This document shows, piece by piece, positions 47,802 through 60,300 of a stretch of DNA of 64,000 nucleotides. Under the pieces are notes generated by a model that made no database searches, had not been told where the DNA came from, and worked only from the letters and a program-made list of their open reading frames with translations. Origin of the DNA: Diaporthe sp. PMI_573 (lineage: Eukaryota; Ascomycota; Sordariomycetes; Diaporthales; Diaporthaceae); contig JAJTUP010000014.1 of NCBI GenBank assembly GCA_021399435.1, positions 992,001-1,056,000 on the forward strand, written 5' to 3'. The stretch's first letter is position 1; each line of letters starts with the position of its first letter. The translations under genes were made by a program, and so were the position numbers.

Positions 47802-48824
47802 ACGACCCGCTGGATAATGATGAGATGGGTGTGTCGTATTGCCCACGGAACTCGTGGGCAGTGAGAAAGCGGCTACTTGGGAGAAACTGTTACACGGCAG
47901 GGAGTTTAAACACTATGACAAATGCTACTGAAAGCAAAGATCAGCTTCGGCGCTGGGGGATATCACTTCACTTTTTTCACATTTGTATTGCGATTGGTTG
48001 ATAGTATTCAATATCAAAATTTGATAAATCATGGTCAACCTGACCGAATAAGCCGTGAGGACCAAGACTACATGTTATTACTATCCTCGCTCTCGTCCAC
48101 AACTAGTCAGTCAGTATTTACGATGGAACAGAAACGCCAGACTTTCACGAATGACCTGGTCAGATTTCCCAAGATATCGGGTTGTTCAGCATTAAGTTGG
48201 TTCCAAAATTCAATTATTTTACAATTAGAGATTCTGTGGTCCAAGTCCTGCAAACTTTAGTCAATGCAATTTAGCTAGTTGTAAGACATGAGTCTCCCAT
48301 CGAACGCTTGAATTTCTTGGTCAGTGGCCGAAACGAGAATAGAGACATGGTTGGCCCGAGGGATGCCTCAAGTGCTGAAGCCACTCTTTTCTCGCCTGAG
48401 AACAATTCCATTCCGCAATAAGCTTGGATGAGGACTTGAGCACCGCTAAATTTCTGTTCATACGATTCTTCGTCTTTTGATTGAAATCTCCTCCTCTGGA
48501 CTAGACACCTATGACAAGTTCCAGCGTTGCAGGACAAAACCTCACCTCATCATCATCGTCGTCTCCGAATTTCTATTCAGAAAGTGGAATTCGATTGCAA
48601 GGGCTCTCGACAGCTGACATTTTCCACCCGCAAGGCTTACGCCTGGGTTCGGCAACCTCTTGGCGCTAGGCTGGGGTGTTGTCAGCCCCCATGTCAGCTT
48701 TTGGCCGTTTCTTTGGCCGCGTGCTTGGAATTGTGACTGATAAATCTGAAATATCTGCTTTCCTTTGCACGAAACCTGTATCACTCAGAATTGATCATTG
48801 ACGGGAGCCGACCAGGGAGCCAAG
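47802..48824. other. Intergenic
   Basis: About 1 kb with no supported gene or repeat. Confidence 0.55.
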
Positions 48825-49206
48825 ATGTCACAGACGTTTAGCACTGACGATGTTGCGACGCACAACACACCTGATTCACTGTGGGTCATCATCGACCAGA
48901 ACGTATACGATGTGACTGAGTTTCAGAAAGATCACCCAGGTCAGTTCTCATAATATTCGACCAGGTATTCCGCTTGCAGGGTGATAACCGCGATCTGTGA
49001 TAGGAGGAAAGAAGATCCTTCAGAAATTCGCAGGCAAGGATGCGTCTAAGCAATTTCGAAAATTCCACACCGAGGCCGAGGGCATCTTGCTCAAGTACAA
49101 GGACGAGCTACAGCTTGGCGGTCTGAAGGTTGAGGCAAAAGCTGAGTTGCTGCCGGTTGTGGAGCCGGTTCCGGGAGTGGCACTGCCTGTAGTGGCCAAC
49201 GCTTGA
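48825..49206 (+). CDS. Soluble cytochrome b5-like protein
   Basis: Two exons: 48825-48939 and 49004-49206, 105 residues. The intron splits the haem-binding HPGG motif (HP before, GG after). The second axial His is in QFRKFH. The fold order [20 protein letters not shown], then [14 protein letters not shown], is canonical for the cytochrome b5 haem-binding domain. There is no C-terminal membrane anchor (ends VVANA), so it is a soluble electron carrier or haem protein rather than ER-anchored cytochrome b5. Small single-domain b5 proteins are common in filamentous fungi. The redox partner is unknown. Confidence 0.93.
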
Positions 49207-49989
49207 CGGAGCTCTGCACTAAGATACACATGCTCAGACGTCAACTCAAGACAGTAACGTCCTCTCGATATGTATGAGCGCACGATTTGTTTGCTTTACG
49301 GACAATGAGACATGCAGGGGATGGACAGGGGCAGAAGGAGGAGGGCCTGAGAGTCAATGCCACCCGAGACCTGTTCCTTTTAGATGCTAGTCTAAGGCTG
49401 ATCGGTCCCTTGAAAATTGGGAAATTGGGTCGCCTTGTAGAGTGGGTCACAGGGTCCGTGTGCTATCGGAATTTGCGAAGAATAGAACAGTGATAGCCAC
49501 GAACATATGGAGAGGCGGCTCAAGCTGGTGGAGGAATGGAATTGTTCCCCTGGCAACATCGATTGGTTGTATGATGAGGATTAATAGACGGCCATTTCTA
49601 CTCTCGGTCTGCAAAAGAAACCTCGCATTAGGATCAGCGAGCACGGTCGTATGATTGTGTTCTGTCCCCTGAAACTTTAAATATACTGGAAATTGTTGAG
49701 GGTACAACCTCATTACAATATTGCAACCTTTTGCGAGTGGAGCGGCGGAAGCTTTCCGGGTCCAATCGCGGGGTGCATATGCAGCTTCGAGCTTACTTTG
49801 GGCGATAAGAGCTACGATAAGGAACCCCTGTTGTCTGTGTGTGTTAGGAGTGGTAGGGAAGTGGTGTGTTTTAACCTCGACGAGTCAACAATCCCCCCTT
49901 CGTTGCTCCTGGACAACAATAACAGCCACGCCAACCACCACAGTCTAGCGCCAGCACATCCATTCGCTCTTTCACATACCCGTTGTAAA
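49207..49989. other. Intergenic before the Sec14-like gene
   Basis: No gene seen. The last part is likely the promoter and leader of the gene starting at 49990. Frames continue open upstream of that ATG but do not look protein-like. Confidence 0.55.
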
Positions 49990-51366
49990 ATGGCTGACAC
50001 AACGAACGTGGCCGCCTCCAAGCCGGAGGAGACCAAGGTGGACGCCACCACGGCTGCGGAAGACAAGAAGGTCGACACGCCACCTGCATCTGAGACACCA
50101 GCCCAGGCCGACCAGGCCGCTGAACCTGAGCCGGCTTCCACCGCCACCGCCACCGAGGAGAAAGCCACTACGGCCGAAGCTCCCAAGGAGGAGGCCACAG
50201 GCACCACCGAGTCTGCCGCTCCCGCTCCCGGCCCGGCCGCTACCGAGGCTAAGGCGGATGAAGCTAAGCCTGCCGACGAGGACAAGAAGGAGGCAGCCAA
50301 GGGCGACGGGGAGACTGAGACCAAGCCGGCCGCTGAGGAGGCTGCCGCGGCCACGGAGAAGGAACCTGCTGCCGCGGCCAAGGAAGCGGCCCCAAAGAAG
50401 ACTCCCTTCGAGGAGTTTGACGCCAAGGTCGCCGACATCTTGAAGGAGGTTGACCACGATGAGATGTGGGGTGTGAAGCTTGTCACACCGGCCTCATCTC
50501 ACGTTCCCACCCAGATTGTCATCCAGAAGTTCCTGAACGCCAACGATGGCGACCTGGCGAAGTCAATTGATCAATTCAAGGGCGCCCTCAAGTTCCGCAA
50601 GGAGAAGAAGCCCCTTGAGCTGATCAAGAAGTCTTTCAGCGCCGCCAAGTTCGCAGACCTTGGTGCCGTGACCGTGTACCCTGTCAAGGACAGCAGTGTG
50701 CCCGAGGTGTTCACGTGGAACCTGTACGGCAACGTGAAGGGCAAGATGGATGAGGTGTTCACACCGCTGGATGAGTATGTCGAACCGAGACGTGCAGGGA
50801 TCCAATGTCGGGCAGCGAAGACTGACATATTTGCGCAGGTTCATGGACTACCGAATCGCTCTGCAGGAGCTCGGCATCCAGCAACTCAAGCTCTCGGAGG
50901 CAACTGAGCCAATCACCGCTGAGAAGGATCCTTACAAGATCATGCAGGTGCACGATTACAAGAGCATCTCTTTCTTGCGCCAGCCTCCTGCCGTCAAGGC
51001 CGCCAGCTCCGAAGTGATCAAGAAGTTTGCTCTGGCATACCCTGAGCTGCTGAAGGCAAGACAACACTTTCCACCCCATCCGATTCCGGATGGACTTTAC
51101 TAACAAATGTGGCTGAGCAGGAGAAATTCTTCGTCAATGTCCCTGCCGTCATGGGCTGGATGTATGCAGTAATCAAGGTTTTCATCGCCCCCAAGACGGC
51201 CAAGAAATTCCACCCAATGGCCAACGGCGCCAACTTGGCTGCCGAGTTCAAGACCAGCGGGCTGGATGAGAAGCAGCTGCCTAAGGAGTATGGCGGTGAG
51301 GGCGGATCCGGTGACGGGAAAATGAAGGACGTCCCGTGCTCGGTCAATGAGCTGAAGTTTGAGTAG
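49990..51366 (+). CDS. Sec14-like phosphatidylinositol transfer protein (Sfh5 type)
   Basis: Three exons: 49990-50774, 50839-51055 and 51121-51366, 415 residues. The first ~135 residues are a low-complexity Ala/Glu/Pro/Lys/Thr-rich tail. The CRAL-TRIO N-lobe follows (IQKFLNANDGDLAKSIDQFK, GALKFRKEKKPLEL), then the lipid-binding domain (VHDYKSISFLR, EKFFVNVPAVMGWMYAVIK, LPKEYGGEG). From the family, it binds phosphatidylinositol, and haem in some homologues, and acts at the ER-plasma membrane interface. Intron 1 is a normal GTATGT. Intron 2 uses a rare GC donor (AAG|GCAAGA, 51056) with a TTTACTAAC branch site and a CAG acceptor. Joining gives LLK-EKFF as in the family, supporting GC-AG splicing. 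Confidence 0.93.
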
Positions 51367-51741
51367 AGTACAAGGATGACAGGGTCTTGGCCCCCAAGAT
51401 CACCGGGTGCTTGTCTAATTAATTCCTGAGGTTTTCATCAATGAGTTTTAATAGCGATCAAGGCAGCCGGAATTCGTTCCTCTCATGTATCAGTCTTTTC
51501 AAAATCACTACAGTCTCGCGACATTTCATGACAGCCCTGGGGCTTTTGTGCATCGCTGAATATTCTACATTGGTGGAACAGTATATCACTATTCACTAGA
51601 TCGTAGGATTATTTGGAATCACTTTGACATTACATATTAATCTCATAATCTATAATACTGCCACCCACTCCCCACTACCACATGAAGCGCCTTGACACCT
51701 GAAAATGTCACAGCCATTACTAAATGAAAGACTCCCATCCT
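51367..51741. other. Intergenic between convergent genes
   Basis: 375 bp of AT-rich sequence between convergent 3' ends. No gene seen. Confidence 0.6.
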
Positions 51742-52929
51742 TTAGATAACCTTAGAGCAGTCTGTCAACTCATTCAGGTTGTTAACTCCCAAAAGACTCA
51801 TCCTGAAGTATGCAGGTGCATATGCCTATGAAGACTAGTCAGCATTCGGCAACCACAACGAATTAGAAGAGAAGGACAACTTACCGCCTCCCAAGCTCCC
51901 CGGTTCTTCGCAAACGTCTGCCACGTTCCAGAAGTCTCTGAGTCATTCGCCAGGCTGATGTCGCTCTGGAACTTGAACACGCCGTCCGGGGTGTCAGGGT
52001 TCGCCGTCTCGCCGTAGTACTTGTTGTCCCAAGTGCCGTCCGTGGTGTCCTGGCTCTTGCCCGCCTGCGCCGGGTCAACAAATTGCTGCTGGCTTACGGT
52101 GTGTGCGCCGATGAGGGCGACGAGGTCACCAGCGGTAAAGGTCTTGGCCTCAAACAGCGCGATGTTTGTCTGCGCGTCGGCAAAGGGGCTGGGAAGCAAG
52201 CCCGGGGGCGGCAGCGCATTGTTATCGACGCGCCCGACGTAGGCCTTGATGCTCGGGCCTCCGGGGCACGCCGCCGTCGCGGCGATGGCGTTCATCTGGA
52301 TGAGGTCGGCCACTACATATTACGTTAGGCCTGCTGATTCCACAACATGGAAGACGGGGATCCGTAGAAGGAGAAGAATGATACTGACTGGTGATGTTGT
52401 ACTGCTTGTACTGGTCGAACCATGTCTGCGTCTGCGCCGCGATGTCCTGCAACCCGCGGTTCTCGTTGCGGCCCAGCTCCTCCGAGTTGAGCACGACGCT
52501 GCCGTCCGCGCCGCCGCTCGGGAGCGACGAGTCCCAGGCCGCCGCGTCGTGAAAGCCCAGCCGGATGGCGCCCCTGGCCGCGGCGGAGCACCCGTTGCCG
52601 TCTGAGAAGCTGCCGCGGATGTCGTCCATGATGTGGCTCCACTTGCAGCAGGTGTCTGCTGCGCACTTGGGCGAGTCTATATCGCCGGGAGGTGTGTAGT
52701 CGTGCCCGTCTGCGAGGGCGTCCAGGACGCCTGTGAGGATGGAGGAGATCTCGGCGCCGACTGCACTGAGGGTGGCAGTTGCCTCGCCCAGGAGGTCTCC
52801 CAGGAGGGATGTTGACCGTGTCGCAAGTACAGGTGTGTTGCGGAGATCTGCGAAGAGCTCTCTGTTGGCGTGGTAGGGGCTGGCGCTCACAACTGAGCTG
52901 GCCAGGATGATGGGTAGGAGAGAGTGCAT
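51742..52929 (-). CDS. Secreted class II haem peroxidase
   Basis: Three exons: 52929-52389, 52312-51885 and 51825-51742, 350 residues. The signal peptide is MHSLLPIILASSVVSA. The distal haem site is in AIRLGFHDAAAWD (Arg and His) and the proximal His in LVALIGAHTVSQQQF. Cys residues (CAADTCCKW and GNGCSAAARG) fit the extracellular disulfide pattern. The small last exon restores the family's typical end (AYFRMSLLGVNNLNELTDCS). It therefore oxidises substrates with H2O2 outside the cell, like ligninase-family peroxidases. Manganese- or lignin-type specificity cannot be claimed from visible residues. The middle ~60 residues after the signal peptide look like an extended propeptide. Haem-ligand residues look intact. 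Confidence 0.94.
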
Positions 52930-54925
52930 TGTGAAGGAGGTGATGATGGTCTCACTCAGTGAGATATGGGATAATAAGAGATATGGCTTCAGGTGATTTC
53001 GTGGGAAAGTGACAGTGGATTCTGACCGGGTGCAGATAAATAAACGACAGAAAAGACAGTGAACGACGAGGGTGTTGGGTTTGATGTCTTGTCCAACGCA
53101 GACGGACATCGACGTCGATGAGTATTATTATATCCATTTCACCGCAGCCCTCAGCACAGCCATCATCTCATCCGATCATCAGGCAACATTGCTCTCATGG
53201 CCCGGACGGGAGCCAGACCGCCACGAGCCCCCTGGGAGTTTTGGGCACATGAGCCAGGTCGGGCTGTCAAGATGGCCAATGAATCATCCGAAGAAATAAA
53301 ACACCAGACTAAAGATCACAAAACTTTTCTGAAGGCGCCGACACTAAGACCAGATGCAGTATCTCACCTGAGAGGTCTCCCATGGGATTCACGCCGGCGC
53401 CGAGCGTGTCCTGGTGATCTCTTCGCTGGCATAAACTTCGCAGTAAGTTGTCGATAGTTGCTGATTGCTACTGCATAGTTGACACCTTGGCGTGGTGTTG
53501 TCGCGCCACAGCTGAGGCAAATACAGTCGACCCCATTGGCCGGCCCGAGGGAGCAACAGGGTATAACAGGGCCTCAGCATCTGATGCAAGGTCTCGCTCG
53601 AAGATCGGTCTATTCCATGACACCTTTGCCGGGGGCAGAATATACGACGGGACCTCGGGAGGAGACCAGTGCGGCGGCGACATGCGTTTCTTCTCCCCAA
53701 ACACCCTACGCGAAGGCAACCCCGCAGCACTAGCTGCTGCAGGACCCGGCAACACGGTCGCTCGACAGGCTAGCGCGTGCTTCGGACGTCCGCTGGCGCG
53801 GCCGACCCTGCCAATGAGACACGGTCCCGTCAGCCGCAGCGTGCCCTCGCTGCCCTCGCTGCCCTCGCTGCCCACGCTGCCGACTTAGATCTCCTCAAAA
53901 TGCCGGCGCCGGTGGGAGGTCACGACAGGCGCCTTCTGGGCGGGAAAGGCGGGTTGAGGCTGCTTTTCCAAACAAGCCTCACCATAATGTGCGTTTTCTG
54001 CTGTGCGGATGGCGCTGAGGCGAGGTCTGCGCAAGATGGAACAGCCATGTGCCCCCACACCCTCGGCCTTGTTTCCGGGCTGGTGACAATCCGGGGGACT
54101 GGTGCGGGTGCAGATCGTGGCTTAGCCAGCACGACTGAGGCTCCAGGGCTCGAGTGTTTGGGACCGTGAGCATCTGGCACATAGAGATCCGATGTGTCAG
54201 GGCCTGGGGGAGCCCACACCTGCACTTTTAGCTAAAATTACAGCGCTTACTCAGACTGTGCCTGGGCACCTCTGGTATAGTAAGCCCATGTTCGCGGCCC
54301 CGCAATGTGAGGTCCTTCAGGGCCCAGGGGTCATCATGGGGCTGTCGATCACGCCGAGCTTGATTTTGAGGTGGTGACGCTGACAAAGGTCTCCATAGGC
54401 CTTGATACGATGTTGCATCTCTGAGTTTGAGCCTCGACTGTTTTCTTCGCCCTGCAGCAGGCTGCACAATTATGCACTGGGCCGTGCTGTTGTGCAGGGT
54501 GTGGGGGGGGGGGGTTGGAGACAGTTGCGCTGTGACTCTGCCCTTGTCATGTTGTGGTGAAATTAGAATTATCGTATTCCGGTATGCCCATCCTCAAGGA
54601 AGACGACGCGTCTTTGATTTAAGGAGCGGGACGTGCTGCTGCGAAACGTGACCGATATCAAATGCCATCGGAACCCTGCCAAGAGATCGGATCATCCTGG
54701 CACGTAGTATCTCCGACCGGCACTCAGGGAGCACAGCAGCTGGGCCTAAGAGATTGGGGTCTGAGGCGGACCGTGGTACAGAGTTCGTCTGGTCTTCCTG
54801 ATCCAAGATTTGTGCATGGATCCCCCCACTCCCGGTTGCACGCCAAGTGAAAGCTGAATGCCGCAGGCGTGCCTACTTACTTAATTATAGGAATTGATAA
54901 TGCTGTTCTGTAACAACGCCGCGCA
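52930..54925. other. Non-coding 2-kb stretch with simple repeats
   Basis: No supported gene. It contains a 9-bp GC-rich tandem (CTGCCCTCG type, about 4-5 copies) at 53841-53882 and a 12-base G run at 54503-54514. Frames of 60-150 codons overlap on both strands without motifs. The left end should include the peroxidase promoter. Confidence 0.5.
53841..53882. repeat. Short tandem repeat, 9-bp unit
   Basis: CTGCCCTCG-type units repeat head to tail about four to five times with one variant (CTGCCCACG). It is a minisatellite-like tract in non-coding DNA. Confidence 0.85.
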
Positions 54926-56074
54926 CTACCACGACGTATGCCCACCATCGATAATCAGATTGTTCGCCGTCATGAAGCTGCTCGCAGCACTCATCAAGAA
55001 TAGTGTTGCACCTTTGAACTCGTGTGTATCGGCAAGGCCGACCAACATGTTCTCACGCTCCCATTCCTCCTTCAATCCGGGGACCTCCTTGGAGTTCTTG
55101 CGCACCATGGGCGTCAAGATGCGCCCAGGTGATATTAAATTGACGCGTATACCTCCGGTCTCGTCCTGTTGAGTAGGGCTCCATTCCATAGCCAGTGATC
55201 TGGCGAGCTGGATGACTGCGGCCTTGGAGCTGTTGTACACCGGGGGAACAAGACCTTTGTTGGCTACAAGGCCGGACATGCTCGCTATGAGGAAGATACT
55301 GCCTTTGCATTTGTACTTGAGCATTTGGCGAGCCGCGGAGTCTGCCGTCATCAAGACTCCGGTATAGTTGACGGGCAGCATGCGCGCGACGTCGTCCTCC
55401 TGGTACTCAGTTGCAGGGGTGAGCTGCTGAACGCCAGCGGCAGCGATGACTCCATCTAGTCGCTGATTTTCCTCGGCGATGGCCGTGCTCGTCCTATCAA
55501 GATGTGCTGTGTCTGTGACATCTTGTTGATTGTAATGCAAGGAGCCTACCCACTCGGTCACGAGGCGGGACTGAGCTTCATCCCATGCCTCGTCTGGTGT
55601 CGGAGCGCGATCGAGACAGTAGACTACGGCACGGTCAGCGGTTGCACCCTCTTACTTGTGGCTAGCACATATTGCGTTCATGAAAACTTACATTTTCCGC
55701 CAGTTTCGGCTAAAGCCGCAGCCATTGACAGGCCTAGTCCTTGAGCGTCACCTGTGGCTATAAAAACACGGCCGCCCAGGTCGTAGTCCGCAAAAGCGTT
55801 TTAGGGAAACACCATTTCCACTCGAGACGTGCGTGTTGATGATTTCGTGGCGAAGTGTCTCCTTGTGAATAGAACCATGTGTTCTCACTCGCTCTTGAGA
55901 TGGGGGCGCGGAGTGGAACAATTGAGAGAGCGAGGGCCGCTGGTCAATGCCGTGATGCTTGGCCAATAAGGCAGGGGCTGTATCATGCCAACCCTTTCTC
56001 GTGCCTCTTGCAATGGTGAAGCGGTTGGATCCGGCATAAGATCTTGATATCAGCCGTTGAAATACGGCCGACAT
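54926..56074 (-). pseudogene. Short-chain dehydrogenase/reductase with apparent +1 frameshift
   Basis: Segments: 56074 to about 55803 (MSAVFQRLISRSYAGSNRFT, a basic leader that may target mitochondria), then after a frame change 55798-55692, an intron, and 55623-54926. The second part has the full SDR core: GGRVFIATGDAQGLGLS (TGxxxGxG), AAAGVQ, and YNSSKAAV with Tyr and Lys. It should bind NAD(P)H and reduce or oxidise a carbonyl/alcohol. The frames meet at an A4 run (T4 at 55799-55802). Removing one A gives VSLNAFADYDLGGRVF, as in homologous reductases. An alternative 55-bp GTGTTT...TATAG intron would be in frame but would delete the first beta strand. It is either a pseudogene, a sequencing error, or unusually spliced. 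Confidence 0.75.
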
Positions 56075-57339
56075 TGCGTGGTCTTGACGAGTGCGCAGAC
56101 ATGGATAGTCAGTAGTATGTGATGGAGATATCAAGTCCAAGAGTTTCTCAGTGAGATTTAATGAGAGGTCCCTAGACTATAAAATAGTCACAGGTTACTA
56201 CCATCAATTTTGCCCTTGACCAATGCACTTGACCACGAGGGCCAAATATGAGGGAACGTTATGGATGCGTCAAGGGAATGTCGCCGCTGCAACTGAGTCT
56301 GAGTCTTGGTGTTTTTGTAAGATTACGAAATGGAAGTGTGTGATTGACATGCTCGGACAGGCTGGGTAGTCGGCTGGCCTAGTCAAACGACCGGTTTCAA
56401 GACCTGGAACAATAAAAGTTCTAGATGACAACCTTCTGGTTATCCTCTGCAGTATATGTAAACGATTGCACACCATGGGCAGGAAGTGAGGTGGCCCAGT
56501 CAGTTTTCAGCGTCAGGTCTTGAAACTGTGCTCATATAGATTGTCTTCTATTTGAGGTAGTGCACCATCATCATTGCATGATGCAAGTGGTTGTTTGTTG
56601 TCATTGAACAGCGTCTGAACAATCTACTCGTGCTGCTTGCTCGCAGGAGCGTTGAAACTGCAAACTGTCCTGGCCTCTCAAAAGAATCAGCGTGCTGGAT
56701 ACAGCAACTGGTCAGATCCTGTGATCCATATCATGGGTTCACTATGTGGTAAATAGGCAGTGTTTCATGCAGGACGGCAAACAAAATTCACTGTAGTCAA
56801 GTCACTGGGCGTGCAGGATTGTTGGTGTCCTCTGCTGCAGATGATTGTCAAGATAAAGAACATTTGATCGGATGTGGGGCCGTCAGGTCTAAGTGGTGAG
56901 GCTGTTCGGAGCAAATGCCCCGCAGTCGCCTTTGAAGCTCCAGGCGGTGAGGGAGTGGTCGGCAGAATCGGCCTTCACCTCGGAGGACTTGCTCACTTCT
57001 CTTGGGATCTGCAGCAGGCAGAAGATGGCCTGCGCTCCGCAAGCTTCACATCACCGATTACCATCACACAGCTCGGCAAACCCAGCAGCTTAGCGGCCCC
57101 TACTCTCTTGTGACCTAAAGCTTCCAAGCCGATTGTTTGCAAACGTTACGCAGCACAGCGAATCGAAAGAGGCGGGCCTTACGATGGACCCTCCCCGTCC
57201 ACATCCTCATCCTGACTGCGACTCGACTGGCCTCTAGAGGAGGCAGCGCGACGAACAACACGATCAGGACACAGCTAGGGCTGGATCAAAGAGTTGGACA
57301 CCGGAGCATGAGCCAACATACTGGATAAGCAGCGTCGTC
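56075..57339. other. Intergenic between divergent genes
   Basis: About 1.27 kb shared upstream region of the SDR (minus) and the Rtc1 homologue (plus). No gene or clear motif seen. Confidence 0.55.
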
Positions 57340-60300
57340 ATGTACAACAAGGACAAGATCATGCGCAAGCTCCTTGGCAAGGCTGCCGTTGAGTCGTCGC
57401 CGTCTTCGTCCCTGGCAGACAACAACGCGAACCTCGGCGTCACGTCTGCCCCTTTTACCCCCGCGACAATCTTGCGCCCAAGCGTATCGCAAGATGCTGC
57501 ATATAATGCCGGCGTACCGATTGACTGCATCGATCGTTCCCCCGACGGCCAGAGCGCCATTCTTGCGGGGAGGCACATTCTCAAGACCGTCAAGCTTGGT
57601 GGAAATACGGTCCAAGATGGCATCGATATACGCGCCGCCATTCTGGCCCAGCCTTTCATGAAGAACTCGGTCAATTCGAGCTCCGACCAACTGTCCATCA
57701 AAGACGTCAAATGGTTACGTGGAAGAGGCGACACCACCATCTTTACCGCATGTGCCAGTGGCAAGATCTTCCAATATGACCTGACGCGCCTGGGCGGAGG
57801 GGCTGACGGGGCGCCGATGGAGGTCATACAAATGAGGGAGGACTCGCGACAGATCAACACTCTGGACATTAATCCGCGATCCTCGTATCTTCTCGCTGGG
57901 AGCCAGGACGGCATCGTGCGCTGTTTCGACATCATGAATCCCGTGCGGACCCACACCGGCCATCTCAGCTTCAGGGCAGTCCAAGCGTTCAAGTGCAACG
58001 CAGGCGGGGTCCAGTGTATTCAATGGTCGCCACACGCGGATGGGGCTTGGTCCTTTGCCTGTGGCACAGAGCAGGGCGTTGTCCTGAAATGGGATATTCG
58101 AAAGGCAACAGCCCCTGTGTTAAGGATAAACGCACACGACAAGGCTTGTTCGACCCTTGCGTGGCACCCGGACGGTGACCATCTCGTGAGTGGTGGCTGG
58201 GACAACAAATGCCATGTTTGGGACGCATCCACAAAGGCAGATAAGAGGCAGAAGCCCAAATGGACTATCAGCACTCCAGCGCCCGTGTCCGATGTGGCGT
58301 GGCGACCTGGGACATGGTCTGCCACGGCCCAGGGCAAGAGGGCGGCACAGCTAGCAGTCACGTACGAGGGAGGCAGCCAAAGTCGCAATGGCATCAATGC
58401 ATGCCACGTATGGGACCTCGCTCGGCCTACCATGCCCTTCAAGGAGGTATCGAAATTTGACACTTCGCCTGGCGCCCTTCTTTGGCATGACCAGGACCTA
58501 CTTTGGACGGCTGGCCAAGATGGTTTGTTTAATCAGTTCGACATTGCTTACGCGCGGAAGGTTGTGGACCGCACGACAATGTCGGTATTGGCCTTCTCGT
58601 CGCGCGGGGATGTTGTCAGCTTTCTGGACGAACGTCCTCAGGTGCGGCGACCGCATCGGCCCGTGGTGTCCGCCGAGATGCTACCCAGCCGCACCTCATA
58701 CACCTCCAACCCAACAGTCCCAATGCTCAGCATCAGTCGTAGCGACTCGGAAGATGAGGTTGCTGGAAACTTCTTGGGGGCACGACGGGCGATGTCAAAG
58801 CACAGGCGAGCTCCCACTGGCAGCCGGTCCGTTCAGGCACTCAGCACCACACCCCCCGGAGGACCGGATGTGCCAGTGATGGCTCTCGATCAGTCCATCA
58901 AGGCTTCCGGGCTTTTCAAATCCCAGCAAGCCATGACTATAGGACGAGTCCCATCTGCAGCAAACGTCAATGTGTACGAGTATCTCTCCACTCACTACCT
59001 CGAGACAATTCATGATCTTTTGCCTCATAGGCGAGGAGCAGAGTCTCTAGACCTCCGCATCCAATCTATCCTGGATCACTATTCCAAGGCTGCAGAGATC
59101 GTCGGCCAATTTCGTCTATCCCAAGTGTGGAAGGTAATGGCATTCGCTATGAGACTGCTGCTTGAGAGAAGGGCACAGCATCATCTTGATCGACGGACCG
59201 GTGAACTGGAGAGATCGAACAAAGCGATGGCAAAACTGCAGTCGAAGTCGCCTGCCACTCTGAAGGGGATCGATGAGATACCCAAGCTTGGTCAGGTCCA
59301 ACTGGCTCAGTCTGGCTTGGCTGAGCCGGAGGAGGCATTTGGAGGCGGTCTCAGGCCTCCTGCAAGCGTTGAGCGAGCAAGCCACCTCCGCTCGTTGTTA
59401 TCAGAGGAATTCGAGAGCACATCCCAGACAAATACACCGCTCGCTCGGCCTGTGGATGGCAGGGACGACGGCGGGACTGGACCAGTCGATCAAATCCGCG
59501 AGCTTGAGGATCACCACTTTGAGTATGGGAAAAAGCTCACTCCCGTGCAGGAAGGCGAAAGCTTCACACTCCCTCCACCGGTCAAACAACCCGCGCAACG
59601 ACAGCGGCTAGATTCGGAGCCCCTCTCTACATTCAGCCATGATAGCGACGCCTACGCAAGCACCGAAGGCTACGACTTCTATGACACAGACGCTATCAGT
59701 CAAGCGATTGATGTGCCTGGCGCGAAATCGGTTCAAGACCCGGTTGCGGACACTCCCAGCAGCGCGAGGAGAGTCGTTTCAAGGCACGATTCCGATGAGT
59801 CTTTCGGGCAAATGTTTTCGATCTCGAGCGGTAGCAGGCAAACAACAGGCCTGACTGGGTCGTCTTCTAGTTCCGTGCAGCGTCGAGCTCATAAGATCAC
59901 GGGCGCGGTGCCATCGAACCCACAGCTTGCTCGGAGCGCCAGCACCGGGGAATACGAGAGCAGAATCAGGGGAGCCAAATTGGAATCCACTCAACCCCCA
60001 AAGCTTCAGCGCCATGGAGCCTCTCTTCCAGCCAGGCCAGACGATAGCGCAGTGACGCAGTCCACGGATGAAGAGCCTATGGTCACCCAAACGACCATGG
60101 ACAGCATCGAGTCAGGGAGAGGCGATTCACATCCCCGGCCTGATAGCTTCCCCCAGTACACCTCTCAGACCGTGTCTCTTGGTGTGAGCCCCTTGGACTC
60201 GTTTGATTTCGGCCAAGACCCAGAACAACCTCAAGAAACCGATTATCTGCCGTGGTCAGACGATCCACGGTATCCACATCCTATCGCTTGGGAAGACGAT

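Noticed and set aside
49693..49989. In-frame N-terminal extension of the Sec14-like protein
   Set aside because: The 99 upstream codons are not protein-like, and the ATG at 49990 starts the low-complexity tail typical of the family.
53468..53888. Overlapping frames over the 9-bp tandem repeat
   Set aside because: Their SEG/LPS repeats only reflect the GC-rich tandem. No gene evidence.
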